From Jacaranda mimosifolia (Eukaryota > Streptophyta > Magnoliopsida > Lamiales > Bignoniaceae): a stretch of 64,000 nt of DNA. Each line of letters begins with the position of its first letter. The first letter of the stretch is position 1. Under the pieces are notes generated by a model. That model was not told the DNA's origin, ran no database searches, and saw only the letters and a list, made by a program, of their open reading frames with translations. This document shows positions 1 through 12,719 of the stretch, piece by piece. The translations under genes were made by a program, and so were the position numbers. The stretch covers positions 40,674,523 through 40,738,522 of the forward strand of contig CM032122.1 of assembly GCA_018894105.1 (NCBI GenBank), in the 5' to 3' direction.

Positions 1-474
1 AAACAGGGTCACAGTCTCTCCAAAGTAGTAGCGGTCCATTTGATTCTAGTGTTGATAGCAACAAGGGGATGGTAAGGAGTTTTAGATTGGCAGCGTACCG
101 TAAATTATGTATAGATGAGGAGAGAGATTCAAAAAATCAATAAGAGGTTGATACATATTTGAGTGAGAAAAAAGAGAAAGATGTGCCCGACTTTGATGTT
201 CTTGGATGGTAGAAGATGAATGCCCATGATTTCCTATCTTAGCGAGGTTGGCTCGTGATTTGTTTGCTATACCTGTTACTACTGTTGCTTATGAATCTAC
301 ATTTAATACCTCGAGTCTTTTTAATAATGTGATTGATGACTTTAGAGCCTTTTTAACTCCAAGAATAACTCAAACCTTCACTTGTACTTAAGATTGGATT
401 CACAATGGACCTCCAAAGCCACATGTTGAGGAAGATTATGCTCAAATTGAAAGACTTGAAGAAGGTATGCATTA
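1..474 (+). pseudogene. hAT-family transposase, C-terminal fragment (broken)
   Basis: Conceptual translation, allowing one frame change, gives the C-terminal dimerisation region of a plant hAT (Ac/Tam3-type) transposase. The order is a 'DVLGW' block, 'ARLARDLFAIPVTTVAYES' (about 240-300), then an 'LTPRI' block and a 'DWI' block near 390-400. The gene starts beyond the left edge. It is dead: a TAG replaces the second Trp of the usual WW pair near 211, a frame change lies near 228-235, and a TAA precedes the DWI block. It belongs to an old hAT element whose 3' non-coding part probably continues to about 1700. Family assignment rests on motif order and is fairly secure; the exact end of the frame near 474 is approximate. 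Confidence 0.8.
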
Positions 475-828
475 AATTCGTACATTATGGTCCTAAAGAT
501 TATTATTTAATTATTATTTTTATGATTGTCAATATATCTATGTTTTTCGTACTTATGAGTTTTTATGTTTTTTATTGTTTAATTTGTATTTTTAGATGTA
601 GTTTCAAGTGTTGGTGCAGATTTTGTGGTAATCGATTTGTGATTATGATGGGTGGATATCATTAGGTATACAAGTCACTTATTTATACATATTATTTATC
701 TAGTTTTTTTTTTTTTCATAATAAATTTTTTATAATGTTATTTCTTATGTTGTTATGTTATTTTTATAGGAATTAGGAATGAAGGATGAGGGTGGATCCT
801 GTGGAATTGAAAGCTTGAAGCCCTTCAA
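475..828. other. AT-rich 3' flank of the hAT remnant
   Basis: AT-rich DNA with homopolymer T runs and no convincing coding sequence. It is probably the 3' untranslated part of the hAT element. Confidence 0.4.
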
Positions 829-836
829 CTTTCAAG

Positions 837-1429
837 CATGGTTTAAAAAATGGGATCGAAATGGCCGGTCAAGTTGGTCGGGACCGTCAACTGGCCAGCG
901 AACCAGTTCGGTTTTCTCAAAAAATCAAAAAAATCAAAAAAGCCCTATTTTGTTAAAACCGGGAGGTTAGACCGGTGAAATGCTCACAGTTCAATTGAAC
1001 TGAAGCAGTTTTTCCATTTAATTTTTAATGAAATTATTATTATTTTTAATTTTTTTGTTTAAGTATGAAGTTTGAAGGCATACCTCACAAGCTATCTAAA
1101 AGTAAAAGAGAAAAACTTGATTTAGAGTTTAAACTTTAGAATTAACTCACATACTCTCAACTTTAAATTTTAGATTTGAGATATTTAAATTGTTGTGATA
1201 ATTTATAATATGAATTGTGAAATTTGAATTGTGATGTTAGACAATATCATTTAAGCTCTTTATATTTTATATTTTGGTATTTTATTAATTTTTAAATAAT
1301 ATATATTTCGTAATTATGATGTCACGGTTCAATTTCAGTTCAATTACGGTCTGACCAACGGTTGAACCAGTGAACTATGAACCAATAAGTTTTTTGGTTC
1401 AAATGAACGGTCCAATTTTTCGAACATTG
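837..1429. mobile_element. hAT-type MITE, 593 bp
   Basis: The left end (catggtttaaaaaatgggat) and the reverse complement of the right end (caatgttcgaaaaattggac) form a terminal inverted repeat rich in CCGGT/GGTTCAA blocks. The element is flanked by 8-bp direct repeats, ctttcaag at 829-836 and ctttcaaa at 1430-1437, which match at 7 of 8 positions. An 8-bp duplication is typical of hAT elements. It has no coding capacity and sits inside the older hAT 3' region. Confidence 0.75.
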
Positions 1430-1442
1430 CTTTCAAACACCT

Positions 1443-1680
1443 CATTTATATGGAATTGGATGTAATTTAAAGTTTGAACGATTTATTATTTGAAACTTGG
1501 ATCATTTGTGTGGATGTGATCTTTCATCATTGTGATATCATTTTAGACTTCAACTTTCAAGCAAATTATTTATATGGAATTGGATGTAATTTAAAGTTTG
1601 AACAATTTATTATTTGAAACTTGGATCATTTGTGTGGATGTGATCACTCATAGTTGTGATATAATTTTAGACTACTAGTA
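1443..1680. repeat. Tandem duplication of about 125 bp
   Basis: Two adjacent copies share the blocks tatatggaattggatgtaat, ttatttgaaacttggatcat and tgtgtggatgtgat. They begin near 1447 and 1572. This is probably subterminal duplication within the hAT remnant. Confidence 0.75.
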
Positions 1681-2897
1681 TTATTTGGCATTTGCCTATT
1701 TGATAATTTCACCAATTCTAAATTTTCACCTAAATATAAACATTTATTATCAAATTTAATTCTATCAAATAAACTTTTTAGTACTACAAAAATAAGTAAT
1801 CCAATTCAATTTTTTTTACCTAAAGCTAAAATCAAACATTTTTTTATCAAACAAACTTTTATCACAATTTTTGATTAAAAAAAAAAGAAAATAATATTGA
1901 AGCTGGTTGGTTTCAGTTCGGTAAAATCGAAACCGAACTGGTTTAATAACCATAAAAAATTAGTTCGGTTAGGATTTTTCAAAAACCAAAATTTTCAGTT
2001 AAGCGATCGAACTATTCAGTTCGGTAGATTAAAACCGAAAGAACAACTTGTGAAAAGAGCTTTGTTATGCTGGACTAGACCCATGAGTTGAATTATGACT
2101 TTCTCGAGGGATCTTGATGAGTTCATATGATTGACACATTGAGAAACTATTTAACGAGGCATTTATGTACCAGTATGCATCACCTTAGATGAAGATAATC
2201 CTGAAATTTCGAATCATTCTCAAACTTATTTACATTATTAGAAGAATATTTTGGACAAATATTTAAAAAAAAAAAAAGTCACAAAAGAACTTCTTAATGG
2301 AATTATTTGCCAAATCATAAATTTTTGCAGCATTCATTGCGATTGAAAATTTTTGCTATGAAATTTGCAACGAATTTCAGTGGTGACTTTTGTGATAGAA
2401 ATGTCACCACATATTTGTGATGGTCATTGCTATCATAATTTTGACATGTGGCATCAAGTTTGGGAGTAATTTTTCTGTCGCAAATTAAAAGTTTATAATT
2501 CTAGGTTTGCAATGAATTTTAGGGTAATTTTTGTAAAGTGAGCAGGAATTCTCTTTTATCATTTCATAGATATTATTAGGGCTTTTTAGCTTTTTTTATA
2601 TTGAATAGCATTCATCATTTATACTTTTATAGATCTTGCTAGAAATTTAAAAAAAAAAAAGGGTACTAGTTTATGTGTTCCATGCCAAGCGCCACGTCTA
2701 GAAAAACAATAAGGAATTTAATTAAAATTTCCTATAAGTAATTTTATATGGTACAAGATTTAAAGTTATTTTTATTATAATAAAATAATGCATATATGTC
2801 AATTTTTTTCTTTTATTTAAATTCTACCACATCCTTAAAATTATCCAAAATTGCACGTTAAATTTATATTTATCTTAGCGGGACTATGTAACACGAT
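1681..2897. other. AT-rich intergenic DNA
   Basis: No convincing gene. A short stretch at 1895-2045 repeats GTTCGGT/ACCGAA in both orientations, a pattern common in plant MITEs. A stretch at 2325-2540 has 'gtggtgacttttgtgatag'-like motifs that could be CACTA subterminal sequence. Neither has ends I can define. Confidence 0.4.
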
Positions 2898-2906
2898 TTA
2901 ATATAA

Positions 2907-3030
2907 GGGGTGCTTATTTAAAAGTACCAAAAGCACTTTCCAATTTCATGTTCAGTCCCCACTTGATTTTTGTTAGAAGAAACTCCCTAGTTTTGTGAAA
3001 ATTTTAGAAATCACTCCATACTCACTTGAT
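2907..3030 (+). repeat. Left terminal inverted repeat of MULE A
   Basis: Contains 'gttcagtccccacttg' and 'ctagttttgtgaaaatttta', mirrored at the right end. The same sequence with about 10-15% differences starts MULE B at 31523. The inner boundary is approximate. Confidence 0.8.
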
Positions 3031-3636
3031 TTGACAAAAATGCCCTTAAGTATAATATTTTTCACTCATTTTTTTCTCACTTATTCTTCATCCACACAAG
3101 CAAACAGTAAACCCTATCATAAGCTCATTACCAAAAACAGAAAGAACAGAAAAAACGCAACAAGCTCCACAGTGGGAACGGGAATAACGTCAGAGCCAAA
3201 AACCACCAACCCGACATCTGCATTGTCTTCTTCTATTTTTATTTTTATCATTTTTGGGTTTCATCTTCTTTTCAGTTGCTTCTGAGTTTCTTATATTTCT
3301 TCGACAATGTCAACCAGTAGCGAAGCAAGTGTGTTCAATCAAGTGTTAGGGAGTTGCCGCTACAAAGACCAGCTCCATATAATGTCAATTAAGGATAGTA
3401 TGACTTTAATGGACATGTATTAATCTCGCAAGAAAATGGAGTGAAATCAATGCCGAGCACTTCAGTTTGCAATATATAGCTCCACATCAAATATTGTACG
3501 TGAGTTTAACTGATAACGACGATGTCATGAATATAGTCTTACTGCATTTGACATTGAATATGAACATTGTTGACGTCCTGGTAATCTGAAAGGGTGAATC
3601 AAGCAGCATAGCAAAGAAGAGCAGTGATGTTTTAAG

Positions 3637-6600
3637 GTAATACTTCTATAGAATTTAAACTGTACTGCAGTTTGTAAAGTTTTGTACTTGAAATGTTCTG
3701 AAATTGCACTCTATTTATTTGAAAATCTTTCTCTACTTGGAGCGTTCTACATTATACTTCATTGCAATTAACATTGTACTTCATCCCACAAAAATTATAC
3801 TCTATTATGTAAGTTTCATACTTCAAGTGTTCTACAAATGGATTATCTAAAATGTATTGCAACTTGTAGCGGTTTATACTTAAAGTGTTCCCAAACTGTA
3901 CGTATTCTATATAAAATTATACTTTTGATTTTCTGAAATTATACTTCATTTTACCAAAACTGTACTGCAGTAGCTAGGGTTTTATACTTCAATTGTTCGG
4001 AAATTGTACTTCATTTTATATAAATTTGTACTCCAGTTATCTGAAATTGTACTTCATTTCACTAAAAGTGTACTCTATTATTTAAGTTTTATACTTCAAA
4101 GTGTTCTACTAATTGATTATCCAAAGTTATACTGCTATTGCTAGCGGTTTATACCTGAAGTGTTCCCAAACTATACTTCTTTTTATCTAAAATTATACTT
4201 CAATTTTTTGAGATTATACTTTATTTTACAAAATCTTTACTCTATTTATTGAAGGTCTATACTCTAAGTGTTATATTTATCGATTATCCAAAATATACTG
4301 CAGTTGCTAGGGCTTTATACTTCAAGAGTTTGAAATTGTTCTTCACTTTATCCAAAATTGTACTTCTATTTTCTGAAATTGTACTTTCTTTTGTACTTCA
4401 TTTTACAGAAATCTATACTCTATTCATTGAAGTTCTATACTTCAAGTGTTCTAAATTGTACTTCATTTTATCTAAACTTGTACTTCAATTATCTGAATCT
4501 ATTATTTGACTTTCAAGTTTTCTACTAATAAATTATCCAACTTGTACTGCAATTGCTAAGGTTTTATATTTCAAGTGTTCTGAAATTGTTCTTCATTTCA
4601 TCAAAAAATTGTACTTCTATTTTTTAAAATTATACATCATTTTACTTAAATATGTACTCTTGTCATTGAAGTTCTGTAATTCAAGTGTTCTCAAATTGTA
4701 CTTCATTTAGACTTGCACTTCAATTATCTGAATCTATTATATAAGTTTTGTACTTCAAGTGTTCTACTAATTGATTATACAAAATCGTACTGCAATTGCT
4801 AAGGATTTATACTTTAAATGTTTTGAAATTGTACTTCTTTTTATATAAAATGGTACTTCTATTTTTTGAAATTATACTTCATTTTATCTAAATATGTACT
4901 CTATTCATTGAACTTATATATTTCAAGTGTTTTAAAATTGTACTTCATTTTATCTAAACTCGTATTTCAGTTATTTGAATCTATTATTTAAGTTTCCAGT
5001 GTTCTACTAATGGATTATCCAAAAATTATACTGCAATTGCTAATGTTTTATACTTCAAGTGTTCTGAAATTGTACTTCACTTTATCAAAAATTGTACTTA
5101 TATTTTTTGAAATTATACTTCATTTTATACATCATTTTACCTAAATTAGCATTCTTTTCATTGAAATTCTATATTTCAGGTGTTCTAGAATTGTACTTTA
5201 CTTTATCAAAATTGTACTTCTATTTTTTAAAATTATACTTCATTTTATACAACATTTTACCTAAACTTGTACTCCATTCATTGAAATTCTATACTTCAAG
5301 TGTTCGAAATTGTACTTCATTTTATCTAAACTTGTACTTCAATTATCTGAACCTATTATTTAATTTTGAAGCATTCTACTAATAGATTATCCAAAAATTA
5401 TACTGCAATAGCTAAGAATTTATACTTCAGGTGTTCTGAAATTGTACTTCACTTTATCTAAAACTGTACTTTGATTTTTTGAAATTATACTTCAGTTTTT
5501 ACATAATTTCACATAAATCTGTATTCTTTTTATTGAAGTTCTATACTTCAAGTGTTCTGAAATTGTACTTCTATTTTTTGAAATTATGCTTCGTTTTATA
5601 CATCATGTTACGTAAATATGTGCTCTATTCATTGAAGTTCTTTTCTTCAGGTGTTCTGAAATTATACTTCATTTTATCTCAACTTGTACTTTAGTTATCT
5701 GAATCTACTATTAAAATTTCAAGCTTTTTACTAATACATTATCCAATTTGTACTGCAATTGCTAAGGTTTTATACTTCAAGTGATTGAAATTGTACTTTA
5801 CTTTATCAAAAATTATACTTTATTTTTTGAAATTATACATCATTTTACCTAAATCTGTATTCTTTTCTTTGAAATTCTATTCTTCATGTGTTCTCAAATT
5901 GTACTTCATTTTATCTAAACTTGTACTTCAATTTTCTGAATCTCTTATTTAATTTTCAAGTGTTATGCTAATGGATTATCAAAAAATTGTAATGCAATTG
6001 CTAAAATTGTACTTCACTTTATCTAAAATTGTACTTCTATTTTTTGAAATTATACTTCAGTTTATACATCATTTTACCTAAATACGTATTCTTTTCATTA
6101 AAGTTCTATACTTCAAGTGTTCTGAAATTGTACTTCACTTTATCAAAAGTTGTACTTCTGTTTCTTAAAATTATACTTCATTTTACCTAAATCTGTACTC
6201 TTTTCATTGAAGTTTGTACTTCAGGTGTTCTGAAATTGTACTTCATTTTATCTTAACTTGTACTTCAATTTTCTGAATCTCTTATTTAATTTTCAAGTGT
6301 TATACTAATGGATTATCCAAAAATTGTACTGCACTTTCTAAGGTTTTATACTTCATGCATTCTGAAATTGTACTTCTTTTTATATAAAATTATACTCAAG
6401 CTTTTACGTAAAATTGTTCTCCATTATTTAAGTTTATAAAGTTCTATTAATTTTGCACTTCGTTTTACCTAAAGTTGTATACTTAAAGTGCCTTACTTAT
6501 TGATTATAAAAAATTGTACTGCAATTGCTGGTGTTTTATACTTCTATTGTTTCTGAAATTGTACTTTATGTATTTGCAATTATACTACCATGCTGAATTA

Positions 6601-6664
6601 TTGAATTGTTCTACATATTTTACTTTATTTTACCTAAAATCGTACTTCATTTGTCAACCTTAAG
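3637..6664 (+). repeat. 3-kb GTACTTCA-type tandem array filling the transposase intron
   Basis: The 5' splice site (ttttaag|gtaata) and 3' splice site (accttaag|ggatg) are intact. Almost all the sequence between them is a degenerate tandem repeat with the recurring blocks 'tgttctgaaattgtacttca', 'ttttatctaaacttgtactt' and 'attatctgaatctattat'. The higher-order period is several hundred bases and a GTACTTCA/TATACTTCA core recurs about every 20-30 bases. Open reading frames inside (for example 4249-4509, 5092-5382, 5479-5694) are low-complexity by-products. Confidence 0.85.
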
Positions 6665-8399
6665 GGATGTAGTTGAGGAGGAAATTGGTTCGACCAATGC
6701 ATCGCACAATGAATTGGCTTTAATTAGCAACTCAATTGATGCATGGAGGAATTGCATATATGGGGAGGGTCAGACATTCAAGGATGCTCAGGAGTTCAGA
6801 ATTATGCTTAAGAATTATGTTGTGTCTACATTGCGGTCATTTAAATACAAGAAAAATGACAGCAAAAAAATCATAGCCTTTTGCAGTGATGAAAATTGCA
6901 AATGGAGAATCTATGTATCAAGGCATGAGGGTGATAAATTATTTGGCATTCGAAAATTCAATCTAGAGCACACATGTGTGAGGCTAATCTTTGGACAAGG
7001 GGACATCCTAAAGCCGATTTCGCTTGGGTTGCTAACATAGTGAAGGATAAATTGAGATCAGAACCATGTTATTGACCCTTTACCATATCGAAAGATATGC
7101 ATAGAGAATACGGTGTGGAAGTTAGGTACCATAAAGCATGGATGGGTAAGGAATTAGCTATGCATGACATCCATGGAGCTGAGAAGTGATCTTATGATAA
7201 GTTGAGGTGGTACTGTGATGCTGTGAAGAGGACAAACCCTGGAAGTATTGCAGACTGTGAGATTGACCCAATTAGTCAAAAATTCCGTTGGCTATTTATA
7301 TGTTTTAGTGCCTGCCTTCTTGGTTTTCTCAGGGGATGCAGACCGTTGATATTCTTAGATGGCACCCATATTAAAAATAAATACAAAGGAGTCTTACTCA
7401 ACGCTGTTAGTAAGGATGCTAATGATGACTTATTCACGTTAGCATATGCAGTTGTTGACTCTGAAAATGATATTAATTGGGAGTGGTTCTGCTTTAAGCT
7501 AAGAAGTGTCTTAGTTTCCGAATATTTGTCTGGCTTATCAAGGTTTACTTTCTTCTCCGATCGACATCCAGGTCTTCGTAAGGCCTCCCCATGATATTTC
7601 TCGGTAGCCACCATGCATATTACACTTGAGACACTTAGTGGATAAATTTAAGAAACAAATAAGTGTACTTTATCTTTGTTTATGAGACAATTATGTGAAA
7701 TAAACTCTAATTCATAACATTTAGCACATTATTGTTCTATTATTTTAAATTCAAATATTAAGGAAGTACCCTCTACATAACAAGAAACATTGGTGTTTTG
7801 TTTTTATGAAAGCTGCATATGCGCCTACAAGGCAAGAGTATACCCGATATATAGACAGCATATTGGAGTCAATGCCGCTTGCCACAGACTTTATTAGGCA
7901 GTCTGACCCACCATGTTGGGCAAATTCCTTATTCAGTGGAGATCGATGGGGGGTAATAAACAATAACCAAGCAGAAAGTTGGAATAATTGGGTTAAACCA
8001 GCTCGATTTATGCCAGTTGCAGCCATGGTTGATCACATACGCATGCAAATAATGGTTATGATGCATGATCGACGAGAAGAATCTCATAAGATGGTTGGTC
8101 AATTGTGTCCCAAGCAAGAGAAGAAGTTGGCAATCAATCATATGCGTTCTCGTAACTTAAAAGTTGTCATGTCTAGCGATTGGAGTTTTGAGGTGATTGA
8201 GCAAGATAAATCGTATGCTGTAGATTTACGTAGCAGGGTTTGTTCGTGCAGAGCATGGCAGATTGATAAAATACCATGCAGACATGCTTGTGCTTGTATC
8301 GAGTCAAAGTCACTTTCACCGTATGAGTTCATCGAGTTGAGATGTATCAACAAGCATATGAAGCAGTCCTAAACCCTATTCCTACATTTGATATGCATC

Positions 8400-8565
8400 T
8401 GTTCCCTCTAGCTGATGATTTCATTATCATTTATGCACCTGACTGCCGATCTCAGCCTGGACGTAGAAGGACACAAAGGGTTCCCTCTAGATGATGATGT
8501 CATCATCATTCATGCACCTGACTGCCGATCATAGCCTGGACGTAGAAGGACACAAAGGATTCCAT
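8400..8565 (+). repeat. About 80-bp tandem duplication in the transposase C-terminus
   Basis: The segment from 'ttccctctag' through 'gcacctgactgccgat' to 'cgtagaaggacacaaagg' occurs twice back to back. MULE B has it once (33796-33870), so the duplication arose in MULE A's lineage and further disrupts the frame. Confidence 0.85.
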
Positions 8566-8650
8566 CATAGATTTAGAAATGTGTAATTAAGTCTAAAAGG
8601 TGTGGTATAACAGGGCATAATCGTCGAACTTGCAAAGAATTAGTAAAGTA

Positions 8651-9640
8651 GTTAAATTTTGTACCTCAATATGGGATGATTGTACTTGATTTCTTCACAT
8701 TTGTACCTTACTTGGGCAATGAGGCAGGTGATTTAGCATGAAATTAGTATTTTTGCATGTTGTCCAAGACATAGTTAAAATTTGTACCTCAATCTGGAAT
8801 AATTGTACTTGATTTCTTCACATTTTTACCTCACTTGGGAAACTTTGTACTTAATATCTTAATATTTTTACTAATATTTTTACTAATATTTTTGAATTGA
8901 AATTTGTTCAAAGATTTGCTTTTTAAGTCTTGGTAATTAATAAAAAAACTATAAATATGTGTCTAATATTTATCATATGAATAAAATAATGTAAAAAAAT
9001 TTAAGTTGTTAATCACTAGTGTTCAACGGTTGAATGTTATCAATCGCAGTAATGAAAGAATACTTTTGCTTTCAAAGATGTAAACAAATTAGAATTTGAC
9101 GATGATATCCACCCTATCACAGGTACAAATTCATACTTCACCAGATTCGATAATCTCTAATTATTGTACTTGATCATCATTACAATTATTGAAGAATAAT
9201 TATTCAATTGCAATAAGTGTACTTCAACAAAACACATTTTATACTTAGTTTGTACTGAGTTTGCACTTCGTTTCCCCTTAATTGTACTCAAGTTCCCGGC
9301 CCAGTTTCAATTGAATTTAAGTGTTTTTCAGTGAAACACATTTTATACTTTCTTTGTTCCGGGTTTGTACTTCACTGCCCTCAAAATGCACTCAAATTCG
9401 CCACCCAGTTTCAATTGAATTGAAGTGTACTTCAATGAAGCACGTTTTATACTTTGTTTATTCTGAGTTTGTACTTCATTTTCCCTGAATTGTACTCAAG
9501 TTCCTTGCTCAGTTTCAATTGAATTTAAGTTATAAATAATTAATGAAAAATTACACTTACATACAACATAATATTATAAACAAAGTATGCTTCAATTTAC
9601 ACATGTATTTACATACAAAGTGATTCAAGTCCTGGAATTT
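8651..9640. repeat. GTACTT-type repeats between the two MULE A genes
   Basis: Two sub-arrays lie here. 8655-8880 has 'gtacctcaat...tgtacttgatttcttcacat' units. 9120-9540 has about 115-bp units with 'tcaattgaattgaagtgtac', 'cattttatacttt' and 'attgtactcaagttc'. They separate the converging 3' ends of the transposase and Ulp1-like genes. MULE B has the homologous region at 33960-35780, expanded. Confidence 0.8.
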
Positions 9641-10439
9641 TCATAACTTAATATTGTATATGCCATTTTCGCACGATATTTATCAATTTCAATTGTTCTA
9701 GCATCCCTCCAGAACTTGGAGTGTCTCTAGCAAAACATTCTGCCCAAAGGCACACATAGACACCACAATCTACTATACCCACTTGCTGCCTGCTTTTTTG
9801 CTGCCTCATGTATTCATCCACACGACTCCCTAATGAAAGCTTCATGTACCGAGAATAGAATGAAGCCTACAAAAATATTGATCAGTTGTTAACTCCCTAC
9901 TTTATGAAGAAATTATAGGGAAAGGAAGCAAACTTACGATGGCAATAGCTGTCGGTTTGTATTTGGCGGCCATTATTGAATTCATGTATAAGAAAGAACG
10001 AGTCAAGGTGTCGAGGACTCATTGGAAATGTGAACTAAATTAAGTTAGGAAACTGCCACATACCTGCGCTATTGAGGACGTAAACCACATCTTATGGTGA
10101 CACTTCTTGCTGAAAGATGGGCTACATAATATTGACATGTAGCAGTCCACTATGTCATCGGTAAGTTCTCCTCCAAATAAGAGCTCAAAAAAGTTTCTTC
10201 CATCCAGAAACCGTCTTGCTTCCTCCCAGACAGTCACCTTACACAATTGTTAATTGTTAGTTCAGATACCAATTTATCCAAAAGAAATATAATAAGCAAA
10301 TTTTGTTACCTCAAATTATCTCTTCTGACAAAGTTGTCAATGACTTCTCGCTCTTCTACTGGAATAAGAGCAATACCTCTATAATCAGTCCTTCCTTTAT
10401 AGGGATTAGCCACTTCAGTCTTTGGGCTGGTTGGTTCAT

Positions 10440-10985
10440 CTGCCACTTGGGGTACAAAACACATCATATTAGGTATAAAGTATCAACTATTGAAGTAGAA
10501 AAGATAATCACATGAAGTACAGATATCACCAACATGGAGTACAAAACTCAAGCACATTAGGTATAACGTATCAACTATTGGAGTAGAAAAGATAAGCACA
10601 TGAAGTACAGATATCACCAACATGGAGTACAAAACTCAAGCACATTAGATATAAAGTATCAACTATTGAAGTAGAAAAGATAAGCACATGAAGTATAAAT
10701 ATCACCAACATGGAGTACTAAACTCAAGCACATAGGTATAAAGTATCAACTATTGAAGTACAAAAGATCAACACTTGAAGTACAAATATCCCAACATGGA
10801 GTACAAAACACTAGCATATGAGGTATAAAGTATCAACTATTGAAGTATAAAGATCAACACATGAAGTACAAATATCGCTAACATTAAGTGCAAAAGATTA
10901 GCACATTAAGTATAAATATCAACAACTTGGAGTACAAAAGATTAGCATATTAAGTACAAGTGCAAATATCAACCAATCAAGTAGA
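10440..10985 (-). repeat. Tandem repeat inside the Ulp1-like gene, about 113-bp units
   Basis: About five copies of a unit with 'aagcacatgaagtacagata', 'tatcaccaacatggagtaca' and 'gtatcaactattgaagtaga'. On the minus strand it reads as GTACTTCA-type repeats, the same core as the transposase intron array. It lies between coding blocks of the antisense gene, probably in an intron. Confidence 0.85.
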
Positions 10986-12719
10986 AGATATCATTACATT
11001 TATTACAAACAGACAGTTTACAAATGAAATGCAAATAGCCAAAAAAAAAAAAACATTAAATAGTGTACAACACCTTATTCTCTTCTTGTCCTTTATTTTT
11101 TCGTGCACGAGGACGAGCATGATAGGTCTTTGTCACTTGTCTTGCTCTTTTGGCTGGTGTGGTGCTCGAGGGGCTGACAAAATCTAGAGATTTCTATTTT
11201 GGCTTCCTATATTCTCGATTGCTCATATTTGTCACAATCGAGGAAATGACATTTGCCACTTCAATCTCAAATTCCTCGAATTCAGCCGCTTGAATTGGTA
11301 TATAATGTTCTGTCTTCAAAGGTATGGGGGAATCTGAAGGATCATGGCGGTGTTTTGTTTGACTTTCTTCATCCACCACGTCTTCAGAATCGTCCCCTTC
11401 TTTCTGTGCATCATGTACCAAATCAAGTCCCTCCCTCATGCACATACTCACCAGCTTCCTGCTCAAGCCCCACCCCATCAGTCTTGTCCTCAGCTAGATG
11501 CTCCTCCTCACCCTGTTCCTTCATTGCCATGTATTTGAATGAAGCAATTTTTTCTTTCAATGATTTGATTTCTTCAACTTTCGATGCAATAATTGTTTCA
11601 TATGTTGTATCGTCACAGACATGGACTTCACTGATGGCAGTACTGGCAGCCTTTGATTTCTTGATCAAAACTGCCAGTTCTAACTCCTCTGGGGCAGGGT
11701 TGAGGGCTACAACCTATTACAATGGAAATAATTATCAAATTCAAATTATTATACAAAAAACTAATAATGAATTATTACAATTATTACCATATCTGCTATA
11801 ACTTGCTTCAATTTATTCTTTGCCTGCTCCACATTATGTGGGAGTTTGCTATCCTTCCACTGGTAAAAGCGTGGAAACTCAAACAAACTCATTGGTGAAG
11901 TCAGTAACGAGATGCGTTCATAAACACATGTATGTCATTCATAAATCGAAAAATTATACTCACTTGAATATAAATATAATCAATGTTATTAGAAAAATAA
12001 AGCAAACACTTACCATCAAGCTGACTGTACACGGGTAAAATGTATTTCTTGGTTCTTTCTCCACCTATTCCTAAATGGTTCCTCATATCTTGGAGAAGAA
12101 AATTGTATGCAGCTATGCCCCATGCATACAGACCAACTCTAGACAAATTGTCCAAGTATGGTAGGAGAAATCGTGGAGTCCAATAATTAGATATTGAAAA
12201 CAGAATACAATTAAAAACAAAAAGTATGTAAAACCTACAAAAATTATTTAAGTCCTCTACACTATCCTTATATACATACTCCTCAAACTTTTTTGCTATT
12301 TCAGATCTAGTTATATTCTACAGCTTTCCAGAAAAAAAAGGCGGTCAAAGGTTGAAGACTTCATCTTCAATGTTATATCAACATATTGCCCCACATGTGG
12401 CAATCCTAAAACCATATAAAATTCAGTTGTAGAAAAAGGAACCTCAACCCCCTCCGCAAAATGAAATGACAGCTTTTTTGGGTTAAACTTCCTATGTATA
12501 GCTTCAAGCCGAATGAAGCTTGAACTTAACTTAGGCATATCCATATATATATAGAAATGGGTCTTCTTCAATACATCAAAATGTTTGGACCCCATCTTGG
12601 ACTTCACAAGCTCCAATTTACTCTGAAAATATTGAGGGAGCAACGAGAGCAGACCTCACAATGTCTTGGTTTTGCTGCAATGAGAAAAAAAAAATAGTAT
12701 ATAAACATATAATAAACTA

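Larger units (their letters stand above)
3307..8650 (+). pseudogene. mudrA-like: mudrA-type MULE transposase (multi-exon, broken)
   Basis: Exon 1 (ATG 3307 to donor 3636) encodes a PB1-like MuDR N-terminus, including 'RKWSEINAEHFSLQYIAP'. A 3,028-bp GT-AG intron follows; splicing restores the frame as Leu-Arg-Asp-Val at 6665. Next come the MuDR DNA-binding region with a Cys/His cluster (6680-6980), the DDE catalytic core with first acidic motif 'FLDGTHIKNKYKG' (about 7350) and 'FFSDRHPGL' (about 7555), a SWIM zinc finger CSC...CRH (8245-8290), and a C-terminal CCHC-like knuckle 'RCGITGHNRRTCKE' (about 8600). Breaks include a frameshift near 3420, TGA at 3587, a frame change near 7010, in-frame TGAs near 7072 and 7187, a break between 7594 and 7806, and a frameshift near 8340. 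The first knuckle Cys is Ser. It cannot encode a full transposase as it stands. Confidence 0.85.

Noticed and set aside
4249..5694. Several hydrophobic open frames in the MULE A intron
   Set aside because: Low-complexity products of the GTACTTCA array; the period explains the residue pattern.
7276..8353. Minus-strand open frames opposite the transposase
   Set aside because: Shadows of the + strand mudrA pseudogene, without recognisable motifs.
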